NCBI RefSeq assembly: GCF_004114375.1
Contig: NZ_CP034692.1
Location: forward strand, 930,001-994,000
Origin: Halorubrum sp. BOL3-1
GTDB lineage: Archaea; Halobacteriota; Halobacteria; Halobacteriales; Haloferacaceae
Reading direction: 5' to 3'
DNA length: 64,000 bases
The notes beneath the pieces were generated by a model. That model worked only from the letters and a program-made list of their open reading frames with translations. It was not told the DNA's origin and made no database searches. The position numbers and the translations under genes were made by a program. Shown here in pieces: positions 1 to 8,905 of the stretch. The first letter of the stretch is position 1. Each line of letters starts with the position of its first letter.

Positions 1-416
1 GTGAGCGGCGGGATCGTCGATTCGATATTTATCAGCTCGCCGCCCTCGATGTACGGCAATATCGACTCGACGGCCGCTTCGACGTAGGACAGGTCCGGGC
101 TCTTCGACGGTTCTTGGAGAGGAGTTGGAACTGAGATGACAAATGCGTCGCCAGTCCGGGGCTCAGTGCTCGCTTCGAGGTTAGCTTGGACCGTCTCGTC
201 TTCCAGCCGTGAGTGGAACTCACCACTCTCGAGTTTGAGGGAGGCGTCGTTGATCGCCTCCACGAGGTTCTCGTCGATATCGACCCCGTACACTTGCTTC
301 CCTCGTTCGGCAAGCACCAGCGCGAGGGGGAGACCGACGAACCCTGTCCCGATAACGACGATCTCGTCGACCGGATCGACGTCGCTCGCCTGCTCCGAGA
401 TCGTCCTACTCGACAT
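1..416 (-). CDS. UDP-N-acetyl-D-mannosamine dehydrogenase, 3' end outside window
   Basis: Minus-strand reading from the ATG at 416 gives an N-terminal Rossmann segment with GTGFVGLPLA, an acidic VDID strand end and the SVPTPL motif of the UDP-glucose/GDP-mannose dehydrogenase family. The sequence resembles the WecC (UDP-ManNAc to UDP-ManNAcA) branch more than the AglM copies elsewhere in this window. About 138 residues are visible; the catalytic cysteine region lies beyond base 1. The start overlaps the end of the upstream epimerase gene by 11 bases, so the two are co-transcribed. With the UDP-GlcNAc 2-epimerase gene two genes upstream this gives the UDP-ManNAcA route. The WecC assignment over another 6-dehydrogenase is inference from the N-terminus and context. 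Confidence 0.85.
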   Translation of the reverse strand, partial: MSSRTISEQASDVDPVDEIVVIGTGFVGLPLALVLAERGKQVYGVDIDENLVEAINDASLKLESGEFHSRLEDETVQANLEASTEPRTGDAFVISVPTPLQEPSKSPDLSYVEAAVESILPYIEGGELINIESTIPPL

Positions 417-1323
417 CGTAGTAGTCCCGCATCCACTCGATCGTCTTCGGGATACCTTCTTCGAGCGACATTTGCGGGTCGTGATCGAGATCGCGTTCTG
501 CTCTTTCGACGCTTGCGCGTTTGTTCAGCGTATTGTGCTCTTCAGTACCGCGATATTCGACCTTCTCGTCGTCTTTTCCGAGGTAGTCGAGGATCAGGTC
601 CGACAGTTCCTTGATACCGTGATACTCGGTGTTCGCGATGTTGTAGACTTCTCCCGCTATGAAGTTGTCGACGATGTTCGCGAGCGTGTTGACGGTGTCA
701 CCGACGTAGGTGAACGACCGGTGGTGATCCTCGTACACGTGATACGGTTCGTCGTGGAGCGCTCGATAGCAGAACTTGGCGACGACGCTCCGGTATTCGC
801 TGTATTTCTCGCCCGGCCCGTAGGTGTTGAACAGGCGGACGCGAACCGTCTCGGTCCCGTGACGGTCCGCCGAGTTCATGATCTGTTGTTCGTTGACCCA
901 CTTCGAGATAGCGTAGTCGTTGAGCTGTCGAATGCTCTTTTCGTGCGGAACGGACTCCTCCATCACGCCGTCGTGGTCTCCATAGACCTCGCTGCTGGAG
1001 GAGAAGATCATCTTGAACCCGTGTTCCTGTTGGAGCCGGAGCATGTGTTTCGTTCCGGTGGCGTTCGACCGCCACATCGTCTCGTAGAAGTTCTCCCCGT
1101 TCATTCGGCCGAACTCGGCCGCGAGGTGATAGACGAAGTCGAACTCCCGGTCTTCGAAGATACGAGCCAGCTGTCGGTACTCACCGACGTCACACCGGTA
1201 GTACTTCTCGCGTTCCGACCACGGGAGGTCGGCGACCCAGACGTCGTGCCCACGGGCCTCGAGTTCGTCAACGAGCGGAGCCCCGACACTTCCTAAGCCA
1301 CCGGTAACCAGAATTGTCGCCAT
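406..1323 (-). CDS. NAD-dependent sugar epimerase/dehydratase (extended SDR)
   Basis: 305 residues from the ATG at 1323. The N-terminus has the nucleotide-binding GGLGSVG glycine motif; the active-site pair is SSSSEVYG (Ser) and YAISK (Tyr-x3-Lys), and RLFNTYGPG is the usual sugar-nucleotide epimerase motif. An in-frame ATG lies nine codons upstream, but the chosen start places the first beta strand (ATILVTGG) at the N-terminus. It modifies an NDP-sugar in the cytoplasm; the exact substrate cannot be read from the sequence. It sits 28 bases after the UDP-GlcNAc 2-epimerase gene and overlaps the dehydrogenase that follows, so it belongs to the UDP-ManNAcA operon. Confidence 0.88.
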   Translation of the reverse strand: MATILVTGGLGSVGAPLVDELEARGHDVWVADLPWSEREKYYRCDVGEYRQLARIFEDREFDFVYHLAAEFGRMNGENFYETMWRSNATGTKHMLRLQQEHGFKMIFSSSSEVYGDHDGVMEESVPHEKSIRQLNDYAISKWVNEQQIMNSADRHGTETVRVRLFNTYGPGEKYSEYRSVVAKFCYRALHDEPYHVYEDHHRSFTYVGDTVNTLANIVDNFIAGEVYNIANTEYHGIKELSDLILDYLGKDDEKVEYRGTEEHNTLNKRASVERAERDLDHDPQMSLEEGIPKTIEWMRDYYDVE

Positions 1324-1351
1324 TATCGGCGACGATGCGGCGGGCATATGA

Positions 1352-2455
1352 CTATCTTTTGTTTTCCGTGTGAGATGACAGGACGATATCGAGGGTCCGT
1401 TCCGCGGCGTCTCCGTCACCGAACGGAGCGTCCCAGTCCGTTGGTTTATCCAACTGTGTTCGGACTCCCACAACAATATCATCGGGTTCCGTTCCCACGA
1501 CGGTGTTTGCCCCGACTGAGACGGTCTCGGGACGCTCAGTTGAGTTCCGTACTGTAACACACGGCGTCTGTAGAATACACGTCTCTTCTTGGACGCCGCC
1601 CGAATCGGTGACAACGAGGGATGCCGTATCCTCGAGCCGCAAGAAGTCAAGGAAGTCGAGCGGCTCGATGAGCCGGATCATCTTCGGGACCGAAACGCCG
1701 AACTCCTCTATGCGTTCACGAGTTCGTGGATGGATCGGGTAGACGACCGGTTGATCGAGTTCCGACGCGATGCGATCGATTCCGGTGAGGATATTGACGA
1801 GTCGATCGCGATTGTCGACGTTCTCGGCCCGGTGCGCCGTCATGAGGATGAACCCGCCGGCGGTAAGATCGTACTCGTTTAGGACAGCACTCTTCTCAGC
1901 AGCGAGAGACCGGTTCGCTTTGACGGCATCTACGATGGTGTTTCCAGTTACATAGATGCGTGATTCATCGATTCCTTCGTCCCTGAGCAAGTCGGCGCTC
2001 TCCTCTGTGGGGGCGAACAAGTAATCGCCGGCGTGATCGGTGAGAATCCGATTGATCTCCTCGGGCATTTCGCGGTCGAAGCTCCGGAGGCCGGCTTCGA
2101 CGTGTCCGAGTTCCGCATCGAGTTTGCTCGTCGCGATCGCACCGGCGAGAACGGAGTTGGTATCGCCTTGTACTACGACGACATCGATGTCCTCCTCTGT
2201 GACGATCTCTTCGATCCCGATCAGCATCTCGGCCGTCTGCTCACCGTGAGTGCCCGATCCGACGCCGAGATGGTAATCCGGTTCCGGGAGACCTAGGCGT
2301 TCGAAAAAGACACTATCGAGTTCGTCGGAGTAGTGTTGACCGGTATGAACGAGCGTGTACGGAACGTTACGGTGGTCACAGACGCGGAGAATCGGGGACA
2401 GTTTGATGATCTCCGGTCGCGTCCCAAGGACGATTGCAATTCGTGTATCGCTCAC
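1352..2455 (-). CDS. wecB: UDP-N-acetylglucosamine 2-epimerase (non-hydrolysing)
   Basis: 367 residues from a GTG at 2455; this start puts IAIVLGTRPEIIKLSP near the N-terminus, where the family expects it. Other diagnostic stretches are HTGQHYS, VQGDTNS, GHVEAGLRS, EEINR, TAHRAEN, YPIHPRT and DSGGVQEE, which together carry the nucleotide-sugar site and the catalytic acidic and histidine residues. The enzyme interconverts UDP-GlcNAc and UDP-ManNAc. With the downstream 6-dehydrogenase this supplies UDP-ManNAcA for surface glycan. Length is typical. The ATG further upstream (2527) would add an N-terminal tail not seen in the family. Confidence 0.93.
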   Translation of the reverse strand: MSDTRIAIVLGTRPEIIKLSPILRVCDHRNVPYTLVHTGQHYSDELDSVFFERLGLPEPDYHLGVGSGTHGEQTAEMLIGIEEIVTEEDIDVVVVQGDTNSVLAGAIATSKLDAELGHVEAGLRSFDREMPEEINRILTDHAGDYLFAPTEESADLLRDEGIDESRIYVTGNTIVDAVKANRSLAAEKSAVLNEYDLTAGGFILMTAHRAENVDNRDRLVNILTGIDRIASELDQPVVYPIHPRTRERIEEFGVSVPKMIRLIEPLDFLDFLRLEDTASLVVTDSGGVQEETCILQTPCVTVRNSTERPETVSVGANTVVGTEPDDIVVGVRTQLDKPTDWDAPFGDGDAAERTLDIVLSSHTENKR

Positions 2456-2929
2456 TAATCTCTTCGTTGGATAGGGAGAACAAATTCCTTGCCTTCCAAT
2501 TCCAACCTGTCTAGGGGGGATAGGCATATCTGTGTTAGGCCACGCTGACTTCTAATGGAATAATTACTCGATACGGTCACAGAAATCTACTGCTCGGCGA
2601 CGAGGTATATCGGATTATGAAGAGCTTTTGATTGTAGACTGATCTTGTGAATCCTGTTTTGAACGGTACTTAAAATTCATCTGCATCACGAGTCTTAAGA
2701 AAACAGTAGTATTCGAGGGCGATAACTTAGCCAAATGAAGCTAAGTACTGAGATTTATCAACGGTCGCGATATCTATTCACGGTTTCTATACTATATATT
2801 TATGTCGTCTAAATAGCTGCTAGGGCGTTGTTTCTGACTTACATACTTGCTATGGTTGAGTGGTAGTTCCCGATGTGATATCCCACACATTGCGATCTAA
2901 ATGCCGAATTCTGTCTAACTCATCTCCAA
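2456..2929. other. AT-rich intergenic region upstream of wecB
   Basis: 474 bases with no convincing gene on either strand. It must contain the promoter of the wecB operon (minus strand) and the 3' flank of the glycosyltransferase genes to the right. The composition is clearly more AT-rich than wecB, marking one edge of the AT-rich glycosyltransferase block. No repeat, tRNA or IS end was recognised. Confidence 0.6.
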
Positions 2930-4123
2930 TTACAGTGTATTCTCTCTGTAGATGTTCTCGTATGACTCCGCACAAGCTTCAACAGAAAACTGTTCTATCG
3001 TCCGTTCACGTCCCTTCTTGCCTCGTTGAAGCCGATCACTCGGTGAAGAGAGAGCCTCCTTTATCGCTTGGGAAAGTTGCTCGGAGTCACCAGGTGGAAC
3101 AACCCAGCCGTAGTCAGAACTTGGGATTTGTGCCGGAACGTTCCCAACACTTGTCGCAATTACTGGCTTTTCCATCGCCATCGCTTCAACAGTGACGAGT
3201 GGCCCCGATTCTGCTACTGACGGCATAACGAAGATATCCAACTGGGCGAGGATTTCTGGGATATTTTCCTGGAATCCAAGGAAGTTGACATGGTCTTCAA
3301 GGCCGAGACGTGAGCGGATATCTAGCAACCTAGTGTAGTACGATTGGTGGGAGTCGAGTATCGATCCAACAATCGGGACGATGATATCGTTGAAGGAGTC
3401 AACGACCGGTGGAAGCGCACGGAGTAAGTGTTCATAACCTTTTGCTGGATTTACATTACCTACCGCTCCAACGAAAAGCGAGTTTTCCGTGCTATTGTCG
3501 ATCGTCTTCCGAAGGTCATTTTCTGGATCAATTTTCACGCTTTCCGGGTCAAATCTTTCTCCATCAACGGGTGGATAGAGCGTTGTCGTTTCACTCGATT
3601 CGAATCCAAAATATTCGTCCACCCGCGGAGAGGAGACTGCTATTTTGTCGGCCCATCGTCTTGCGAATCGGCTCGCAAGGGGCCGTAATGGCCATGGAGT
3701 TAGAGTATCATTAAAATGCCATATAAACTTATGATTATTCCTGTGTGCTGCCAAAGCGGGAGAGAAATTATATGGTGTATTAAGATGGACGATATCACAG
3801 GATGATCTTTGGATCTGGTCTGCTACTCTCGCAACGGTGCGTGGAAAACTTGAGAGATACCGAACGTTTTCCACTATTCCTGGTGGTGAACGCGGACGCG
3901 GGAGTGTAGTCTCGTAAACATCAAACCCCTCTTCCCGGGCTTTTGTTGCGAGTTCTCCAGGCCCATCAGGAACGAGAAACTCAGATATAATCCCTCGTGA
4001 GCGTAATGCTTTTCCAATGGATATGGTACGGGTACCGGGCCCTCCAAATCGTGGATCGCTAAAAACGTGAAGGACTCGAAGGTCGGACATCGGTCTCGTT
4101 TTTGAATTTCTCTGGTGAGCCAT
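2930..4123 (-). CDS. glycosyltransferase family 4
   Basis: 397 residues, or 386 from the internal ATG at 4090 (MSDLRVLHVFSD), which is the more usual start for the fold. The N-terminal donor motif FGGPGTRTISIGKAL and the C-terminal ESGPLVTVEAMAMEKPVIA followed by GNVPAQI are typical of GT-B retaining transferases; the E-x7-E pair is present. It should add a sugar to a lipid-linked glycan at the cytoplasmic membrane face. It lies 7 bases (41 with the shorter start) after the next glycosyltransferase gene, in the same operon. Composition is lower GC than the flanks, which fits horizontally exchanged glycan genes. Donor and linkage cannot be predicted. Confidence 0.88.
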   Translation of the reverse strand: MAHQRNSKTRPMSDLRVLHVFSDPRFGGPGTRTISIGKALRSRGIISEFLVPDGPGELATKAREEGFDVYETTLPRPRSPPGIVENVRYLSSFPRTVARVADQIQRSSCDIVHLNTPYNFSPALAAHRNNHKFIWHFNDTLTPWPLRPLASRFARRWADKIAVSSPRVDEYFGFESSETTTLYPPVDGERFDPESVKIDPENDLRKTIDNSTENSLFVGAVGNVNPAKGYEHLLRALPPVVDSFNDIIVPIVGSILDSHQSYYTRLLDIRSRLGLEDHVNFLGFQENIPEILAQLDIFVMPSVAESGPLVTVEAMAMEKPVIATSVGNVPAQIPSSDYGWVVPPGDSEQLSQAIKEALSSPSDRLQRGKKGRERTIEQFSVEACAESYENIYRENTL

Positions 4124-4130
4124 TTGTACA

Positions 4131-5252
4131 CTATTGACCTACCGCATCTTGACAAGCACGAATAAATCCGTCCACAGACGTGCCAATATCGAAGCGCTGG
4201 GTCGCATCCTTACGAATCTGTCTTGGAGGGGCGAAGGTCTGTGACCCAGTGACTAGTTCTTCTAGCGTCTCCGTCAAATTGTCTTGTTCATCTGATTCAA
4301 AAACTGATCCATTGAACCCTTCTCTAATAAGATCTGGAGCACAACCACACTGATCAGATACGATTGCTGGAGTACCACAGGCAAGAGCTTCATTCACAAC
4401 CAAGCCCCAAACTTCGTTTCGCGACGGCAGAATGAACGCGTCGGCCTCGGTGTAGTAACTATACAATTGATCGCGTTCGACAAACCCCTTGAATTCAACC
4501 GAATTTCCTAGCGTATCAGCTTGGTTCCTGAGAAACGACTCTCGTGGCCCGTCGCCAACGACAATGAACTGAATGTCGCTCTTTGGTATCGGTTCAAGCG
4601 CGTCAAGAACAAGTTCCACGTTCTTACGTGCGATTAACTGACCCACGTACAGCAAGGTGAACCTATCCTCCGCTGACTCGTGACTATAGCTCTCGGCTGC
4701 TCGTTTAAACTCCTCCACAGATACTGTATTGATGCCAATATGAGTCCTACTTTCGTCAGCTCCCCATGATGATAGTGCTGATGCCGATTGGGAACCGTAG
4801 GCAATCCAAGCCTGTCCGAGTTGCGTAAACATTTGTCGTACCGTATTCATCACTGAATTGTTGATTCGAATACTGCCACTCCAAGCACCGCTCCAAGGAA
4901 CTACTGGCGTTCCGGAGAATTTTGAATAGGCAAACGTTATCCAACATGTCGTGTGGTTGTATCCACCAACGACAATTACATCATGCGACGCTTTCCGAAA
5001 CCGAGGTATTACTCCCCAGCTGACCGATATCGAACGATCCAGTATGCTTGAGTACCACGTTGAGCCATCTAGAAACACATACTCAAACTCCCATTCTTCT
5101 GGGGATACCGTCCACGACCGATTCTTTTCGGTGACATCCATAAAATAGATAGTGAGACTAATATTGTCGCGTCTGGCAATTGAATTGAATAATGGAATTC
5201 GATACGGGGACGGAATATTCGTTACGATACCGATGTCGATACTGTTAGCCAT
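4131..5252 (-). CDS. glycosyltransferase family 4
   Basis: 373 residues. The N-terminus IVTNIPSPYRIPLFNSIA is the donor-domain start often found in GT4 enzymes of exopolysaccharide loci. The C-terminal half carries LLYVGQLIARKNVELVLDA, then SRNEVWGLVVNEALACGTP and SDQCG, the E-x7-E donor-phosphate motif. It is the first gene of a two-gene minus-strand operon. About 110 AT-rich bases separate it from the polymerase gene upstream, leaving room for its own promoter. It probably acts on a lipid-linked oligosaccharide; the sugar specificity is unknown. Confidence 0.88.
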   Translation of the reverse strand: MANSIDIGIVTNIPSPYRIPLFNSIARRDNISLTIYFMDVTEKNRSWTVSPEEWEFEYVFLDGSTWYSSILDRSISVSWGVIPRFRKASHDVIVVGGYNHTTCWITFAYSKFSGTPVVPWSGAWSGSIRINNSVMNTVRQMFTQLGQAWIAYGSQSASALSSWGADESRTHIGINTVSVEEFKRAAESYSHESAEDRFTLLYVGQLIARKNVELVLDALEPIPKSDIQFIVVGDGPRESFLRNQADTLGNSVEFKGFVERDQLYSYYTEADAFILPSRNEVWGLVVNEALACGTPAIVSDQCGCAPDLIREGFNGSVFESDEQDNLTETLEELVTGSQTFAPPRQIRKDATQRFDIGTSVDGFIRACQDAVGQ

Positions 5253-5366
5253 TCATTCGGTATCTTCTTTGAACAGATATAAGTAATCTGTTCTAAGTCT
5301 CTAAACGAAAATCAGATTATTACTAATAATAGTGGAATGAAAAGTGTATGCCAAAGAGGCGAATAT

Positions 5367-6800
5367 TCACTCTGGGTGTCGACTACGGGGTTTTTGACTC
5401 AGTTCAAGCAGACCTAGCGAGATCCCGATTAGAATCGAAATCTTGAATTGCCACCCTATAACCCAGCCAGTCATAAGCATGAGCGAGAGGGCTGGGGCCT
5501 TAATTATATCATTTGAGTTTAAGATTACCCTGTATGCTCTTATCATAATGTAGCCCAAAGCAAAGAGACCAAACAGTCCAAACTTTAGTAAAACGTAGCT
5601 TGGTGTATTATGCGGGGTGTAGTACCTTCCTGCCGCAATTTCTCTATCGGAGTAGTCACCATCACCAAGCGTCACATAGCGGTCAAAAGATAAATACGAA
5701 TCTGTGAAAGAACTTCCAATTCCATTACCAAATACTAGATTTACAGGATTTGATACTCCGTGGTGTAATATATTTATCATTTCGATAATCCGTACAGAAA
5801 TTGTAGGGGAGATCTCTGAAAGGTCTAAAGTCGCAATTGTGCTCATCTGATGTGAAAACCTATTTAATATTGTTACAGTATCAGTCTGGAGAAGATATAG
5901 AGTAAATATTGTCAATAATATAAGTAACACCGTTGATCTTGCTATGTACTTCTCTACTCGCTTTCTATTGTATAGGACTCCTGTTATCAATATGACTGTA
6001 CCCACAATCAACCCGACAAAATTATACGAAGATGTGTAACCTGCGGAGATTACAGAAAAAAAGAAGATATATCCGATTAAATATGTGATCGCAACATTAG
6101 TAGGTAATTTTCTCCAGTTGAATATCATTGCTAAATATACGCCATGTAAGTATAGACCCATAACAATGTATCCGCTAAACAACCGTACTCCCGATACCTC
6201 ACCAATTAGTAGTAATATACCATCGCCGACAGTAACAGCGATAGGAATTAATACATATACAAACAACATGCTCTCGAAATCAAGTTTGGAATTCAATATG
6301 TACATGGCGTATACGGGTATTCCAGAAATGATAACAAAGTCCTTAAAAAATGTCTGTAAATTTGACATATCTGAAAATAGAATGCCTAAAACAAATGTTC
6401 CAACAATTAGAAGGATACCTTTGGATATTGCTACCGAATATGAGTTGATGACACGATAAGACATTACAAAAAGTAATATTAGTGTGAAGATGTATATCAG
6501 CGAGATGGGAAGTATATTTCCAGAAACCCAATTACGAAATATTGGCGTAAACAGACCAAACGGATAATACTGTTGTAATACAAATAAGGGGAAAAACAGC
6601 AAAAGAATATCAATATCAGTATAGTATGAAAAAGCTAAAATTAGAATAAATAAGGACAAATATACTGACTTACCCATATCTAGGGCAGAAATAAATTGGA
6701 ATAGTATGTACAATGCCAGAAATAAAGAGAGATAGCCAAAGAAAACCCGATTACAAAACCACTGTTGCTCATTTAGATCTTCTATCGAACTACTAGACAT
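5367..6800 (-). CDS. polytopic membrane protein, O-antigen/N-glycan polymerase-like (Wzy/ligase type)
   Basis: 477 residues, very hydrophobic, about ten to twelve predicted membrane segments. A large loop in the C-terminal third contains GNGIGSSF and a TPHNTPSYVLLKFG motif, which is where Wzy polymerases and O-antigen ligases place their essential residues. The gene is strongly AT-rich. It lies beside glycosyltransferases and is divergent from another one. The role suggested is polymerisation or transfer of a lipid-linked glycan on the outer membrane face. Family-level sequence similarity is always weak here, so the call rests on topology, the loop motif and context. Confidence 0.7.
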   Translation of the reverse strand: MSSSSIEDLNEQQWFCNRVFFGYLSLFLALYILFQFISALDMGKSVYLSLFILILAFSYYTDIDILLLFFPLFVLQQYYPFGLFTPIFRNWVSGNILPISLIYIFTLILLFVMSYRVINSYSVAISKGILLIVGTFVLGILFSDMSNLQTFFKDFVIISGIPVYAMYILNSKLDFESMLFVYVLIPIAVTVGDGILLLIGEVSGVRLFSGYIVMGLYLHGVYLAMIFNWRKLPTNVAITYLIGYIFFFSVISAGYTSSYNFVGLIVGTVILITGVLYNRKRVEKYIARSTVLLILLTIFTLYLLQTDTVTILNRFSHQMSTIATLDLSEISPTISVRIIEMINILHHGVSNPVNLVFGNGIGSSFTDSYLSFDRYVTLGDGDYSDREIAAGRYYTPHNTPSYVLLKFGLFGLFALGYIMIRAYRVILNSNDIIKAPALSLMLMTGWVIGWQFKISILIGISLGLLELSQKPRSRHPE

Positions 6801-6946
6801 CAGTTGTTGGATTGCCTATGTGCTACTTATGTCTAGTGATTCAAAAATATTCAGCTATATGAAAGTGATAACATTTAATAAAGAATAAGCGATAACGCTG
6901 GGCCTTATCAGCAAGCTATATGATGATACCTGTCTAACCTGACTAT

Positions 6947-8119
6947 ATGAATATTGGTCTAGTTGATTTCAACTGGAGCGGACACCACACCGTATATAAT
7001 TCTCTGTTATGTACCTATCTATCTGATGTTGGTCATGATGTGACATATATTACTGCGGATAAACACGAGAAAATCAAACAGTTTCCGGAATCTATAGACA
7101 TAAATAAAATCTCTCAGCCAACAATAGCTATGGACAATTTTAAAGTATCTATGATTGAATCCCAATATAAAAAATATAATTTAGTTGGTGAAATCAAAGG
7201 TATTTGCGACAAAAATCAAATTGATATTCTTCACTATACATACTTTGACTACTGGCCACTACCACTGTTTGCTTTTTTGAGAATACACCCTCACGATCTC
7301 CCACCTATTGCTGGAACTATTCACCGCGATCGGTTTACAACCTCCACCCCACAATCAATTGCGCACAGAGTATTTTACTCACTAACTCAGATGGCTATAG
7401 ACAGTTTGTTGAGTCGAGATTCAATCCATATTGTTTCCCATTCCGGAAATATGGAAAGGCGCATAACCCAGTCGGTCGCCTCAGCTACTGAAGAAAACAT
7501 TACAACACTACCAGCACCAACCCCAGACAAAGACCATGATATACCAAGATCAGAAGCTCATTCTATACTGGGTACCAATGAGGATCTCCCAACAATTCTG
7601 TTTTTTGGAAATCATTCATATGAGAAGGGCCCAGACTTATTAGCAAAGTCTGTGAGAGAAGTTACACACCCATTACAGGTTATCTATGCTGGACCGGAAC
7701 AAGAATTCAAATCTGAAGACATAGATTCTTGGAAGCAAAAATCTCCAGCAAACGTTAAAATCATTAATCGGTCTGGATACGTACCTGATGATAAAGTCGA
7801 TGCCTACTTCGCCGCTGCCGACTGCGTAGTACTACCCTATCGAAGGGAAAGAGGAATATCTGGCCCTCTTCGTCGTGGATGTGTGTTCGATACACATATT
7901 ATTGGACCAGAGGCATCTGACGTTGGTGAAATAATCAGATCTAACAGTTTAGGACAACTATTTCAGCGGAACTCTGTCGAAAGTCTGTCTGAGCAGATAG
8001 ATGTATTTTGTGAGAATATTAACCGCTATCCTCGTAGTGAAGTCAGGAAGTACTCGAAAGAGCAGAATTGGAAAACTGTAGGCAAGCAAATTGAGACACT
8101 ATACACTGAATTAGTATAA
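6947..8119 (+). CDS. glycosyltransferase (GT4-like)
   Basis: 390 residues. The start MNIGLVDFNWSGHHTVYN resembles donor domains that open with a GGH-type loop. The C-terminal domain has ILFFGNHSYEKGPDLL, VIYAGPEQEF, a YFAAADCVVLPYRRE stretch and GPEASDVGEII in the donor-phosphate position. It is AT-rich and divergent from the polymerase gene, across a 146-base AT-rich promoter region. Its stop codon TAA (8117-8119) lies inside the target duplication of a MITE that inserted directly after the gene. The transferase assignment is firm at superfamily level; the substrate is unknown. Confidence 0.82.
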   Translation: MNIGLVDFNWSGHHTVYNSLLCTYLSDVGHDVTYITADKHEKIKQFPESIDINKISQPTIAMDNFKVSMIESQYKKYNLVGEIKGICDKNQIDILHYTYFDYWPLPLFAFLRIHPHDLPPIAGTIHRDRFTTSTPQSIAHRVFYSLTQMAIDSLLSRDSIHIVSHSGNMERRITQSVASATEENITTLPAPTPDKDHDIPRSEAHSILGTNEDLPTILFFGNHSYEKGPDLLAKSVREVTHPLQVIYAGPEQEFKSEDIDSWKQKSPANVKIINRSGYVPDDKVDAYFAAADCVVLPYRRERGISGPLRRGCVFDTHIIGPEASDVGEIIRSNSLGQLFQRNSVESLSEQIDVFCENINRYPRSEVRKYSKEQNWKTVGKQIETLYTELV

Positions 8120-8120
8120 A

Positions 8121-8249
8121 CTGCTCTGTTGAATAGCGATTTTGATCGAGGTGGTCAAAATCTGAGTTGGCTTGTTAGCCGCTGAATCTGGTGATCTCAA
8201 GATCGAGATCATCTCACCGGGGCTCAGAGGCCGCTATTCAACACAGCAG
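8121..8249. mobile_element. 129-bp MITE with 18-bp terminal inverted repeats
   Basis: It begins CTGCTCTGTTGAATAGCG and ends CGCTATTCAACACAGCAG, inverted repeats matching at 17 of 18 positions. TATAAA occurs directly before (8115-8120) and directly after (8250-8255), a likely 6-bp target duplication. The ends match the ends of the IS5-like element at 25.6-26.5 kb, so this looks like a non-autonomous derivative mobilised by that transposase. It encodes nothing. Confidence 0.82.
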
Positions 8250-8255
8250 TATAAA

Positions 8256-8700
8256 CTGCTCTGATGGGATGAAAGCCTGCTAAGTCCCCAGCGTGCGTGA
8301 AGAGGTACTGGGGTGGTCAAAGGCCGATGATTCAACAGCGTCATAGAACGCGTGGCCCGATGCCACGTTCTTCGATCAGGAACAGTACCAGGGTACTACC
8401 AACACCTCTTTGTATTGGCCACATAAGCATGCTCAAAACGCCGGAGCTCGTCGGCACAAACTCATGTGCCATCCTCGATGTTCACTGTTCAGCACACTGG
8501 CACCATGACACGCAAACCGGCCGTCAAGTCGCCCTTCGTAACACCGAGAATAATCTAGAGTCTCGCCGCCGACCAATATCTCTAGGGCACCTTTCGTTCA
8601 GAGAGCGTCCGGCCTTCGCTAGTCACCAGCTGCTGCGTACGATCATGCCCACAACGCATGGTTGGATAGCGAATTATTCGGTTAGCGCTGGATAGCCGAG
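8256..8700 (+). pseudogene. decayed IS5-type (ISH) transposase remnant
   Basis: A stretch near 8455-8560 still reads AILDVHCSAHWHHDTQTG, the conserved block of haloarchaeal IS5-type transposases; the transposase at 25.7 kb has the related VLDVHIAARWKHDTK. Further on, around 8636-8680, YDHAHNAWLDSEL corresponds to the C-terminal catalytic-region motif. Reading frames change several times and both ends are missing, so it is non-functional. It lies directly downstream of the MITE. Confidence 0.65.
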
Positions 8701-8905
8701 ACTGTATTTTTAGCTATCAAACGTTGCTTTGGCCCCACTGTCCTCCCTTACACATGGAATTGTGAGTTCCGCTACTCGCGCTGGCTGCCACAGTCTACAA
8801 CCACGAACAAGCGCCCAAACAGTAATACTGACGCCGTCATCGGATCGAACAAAACAGTAAGTTGAACACCGCTATCTACCTTCTAAGTGATATCAATAAA
8901 CCACA

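Noticed and set aside
136-1296. 386-codon plus-strand frame at the left end
   Set aside because: Opposite to the dehydrogenase and epimerase genes, which have clear motifs.
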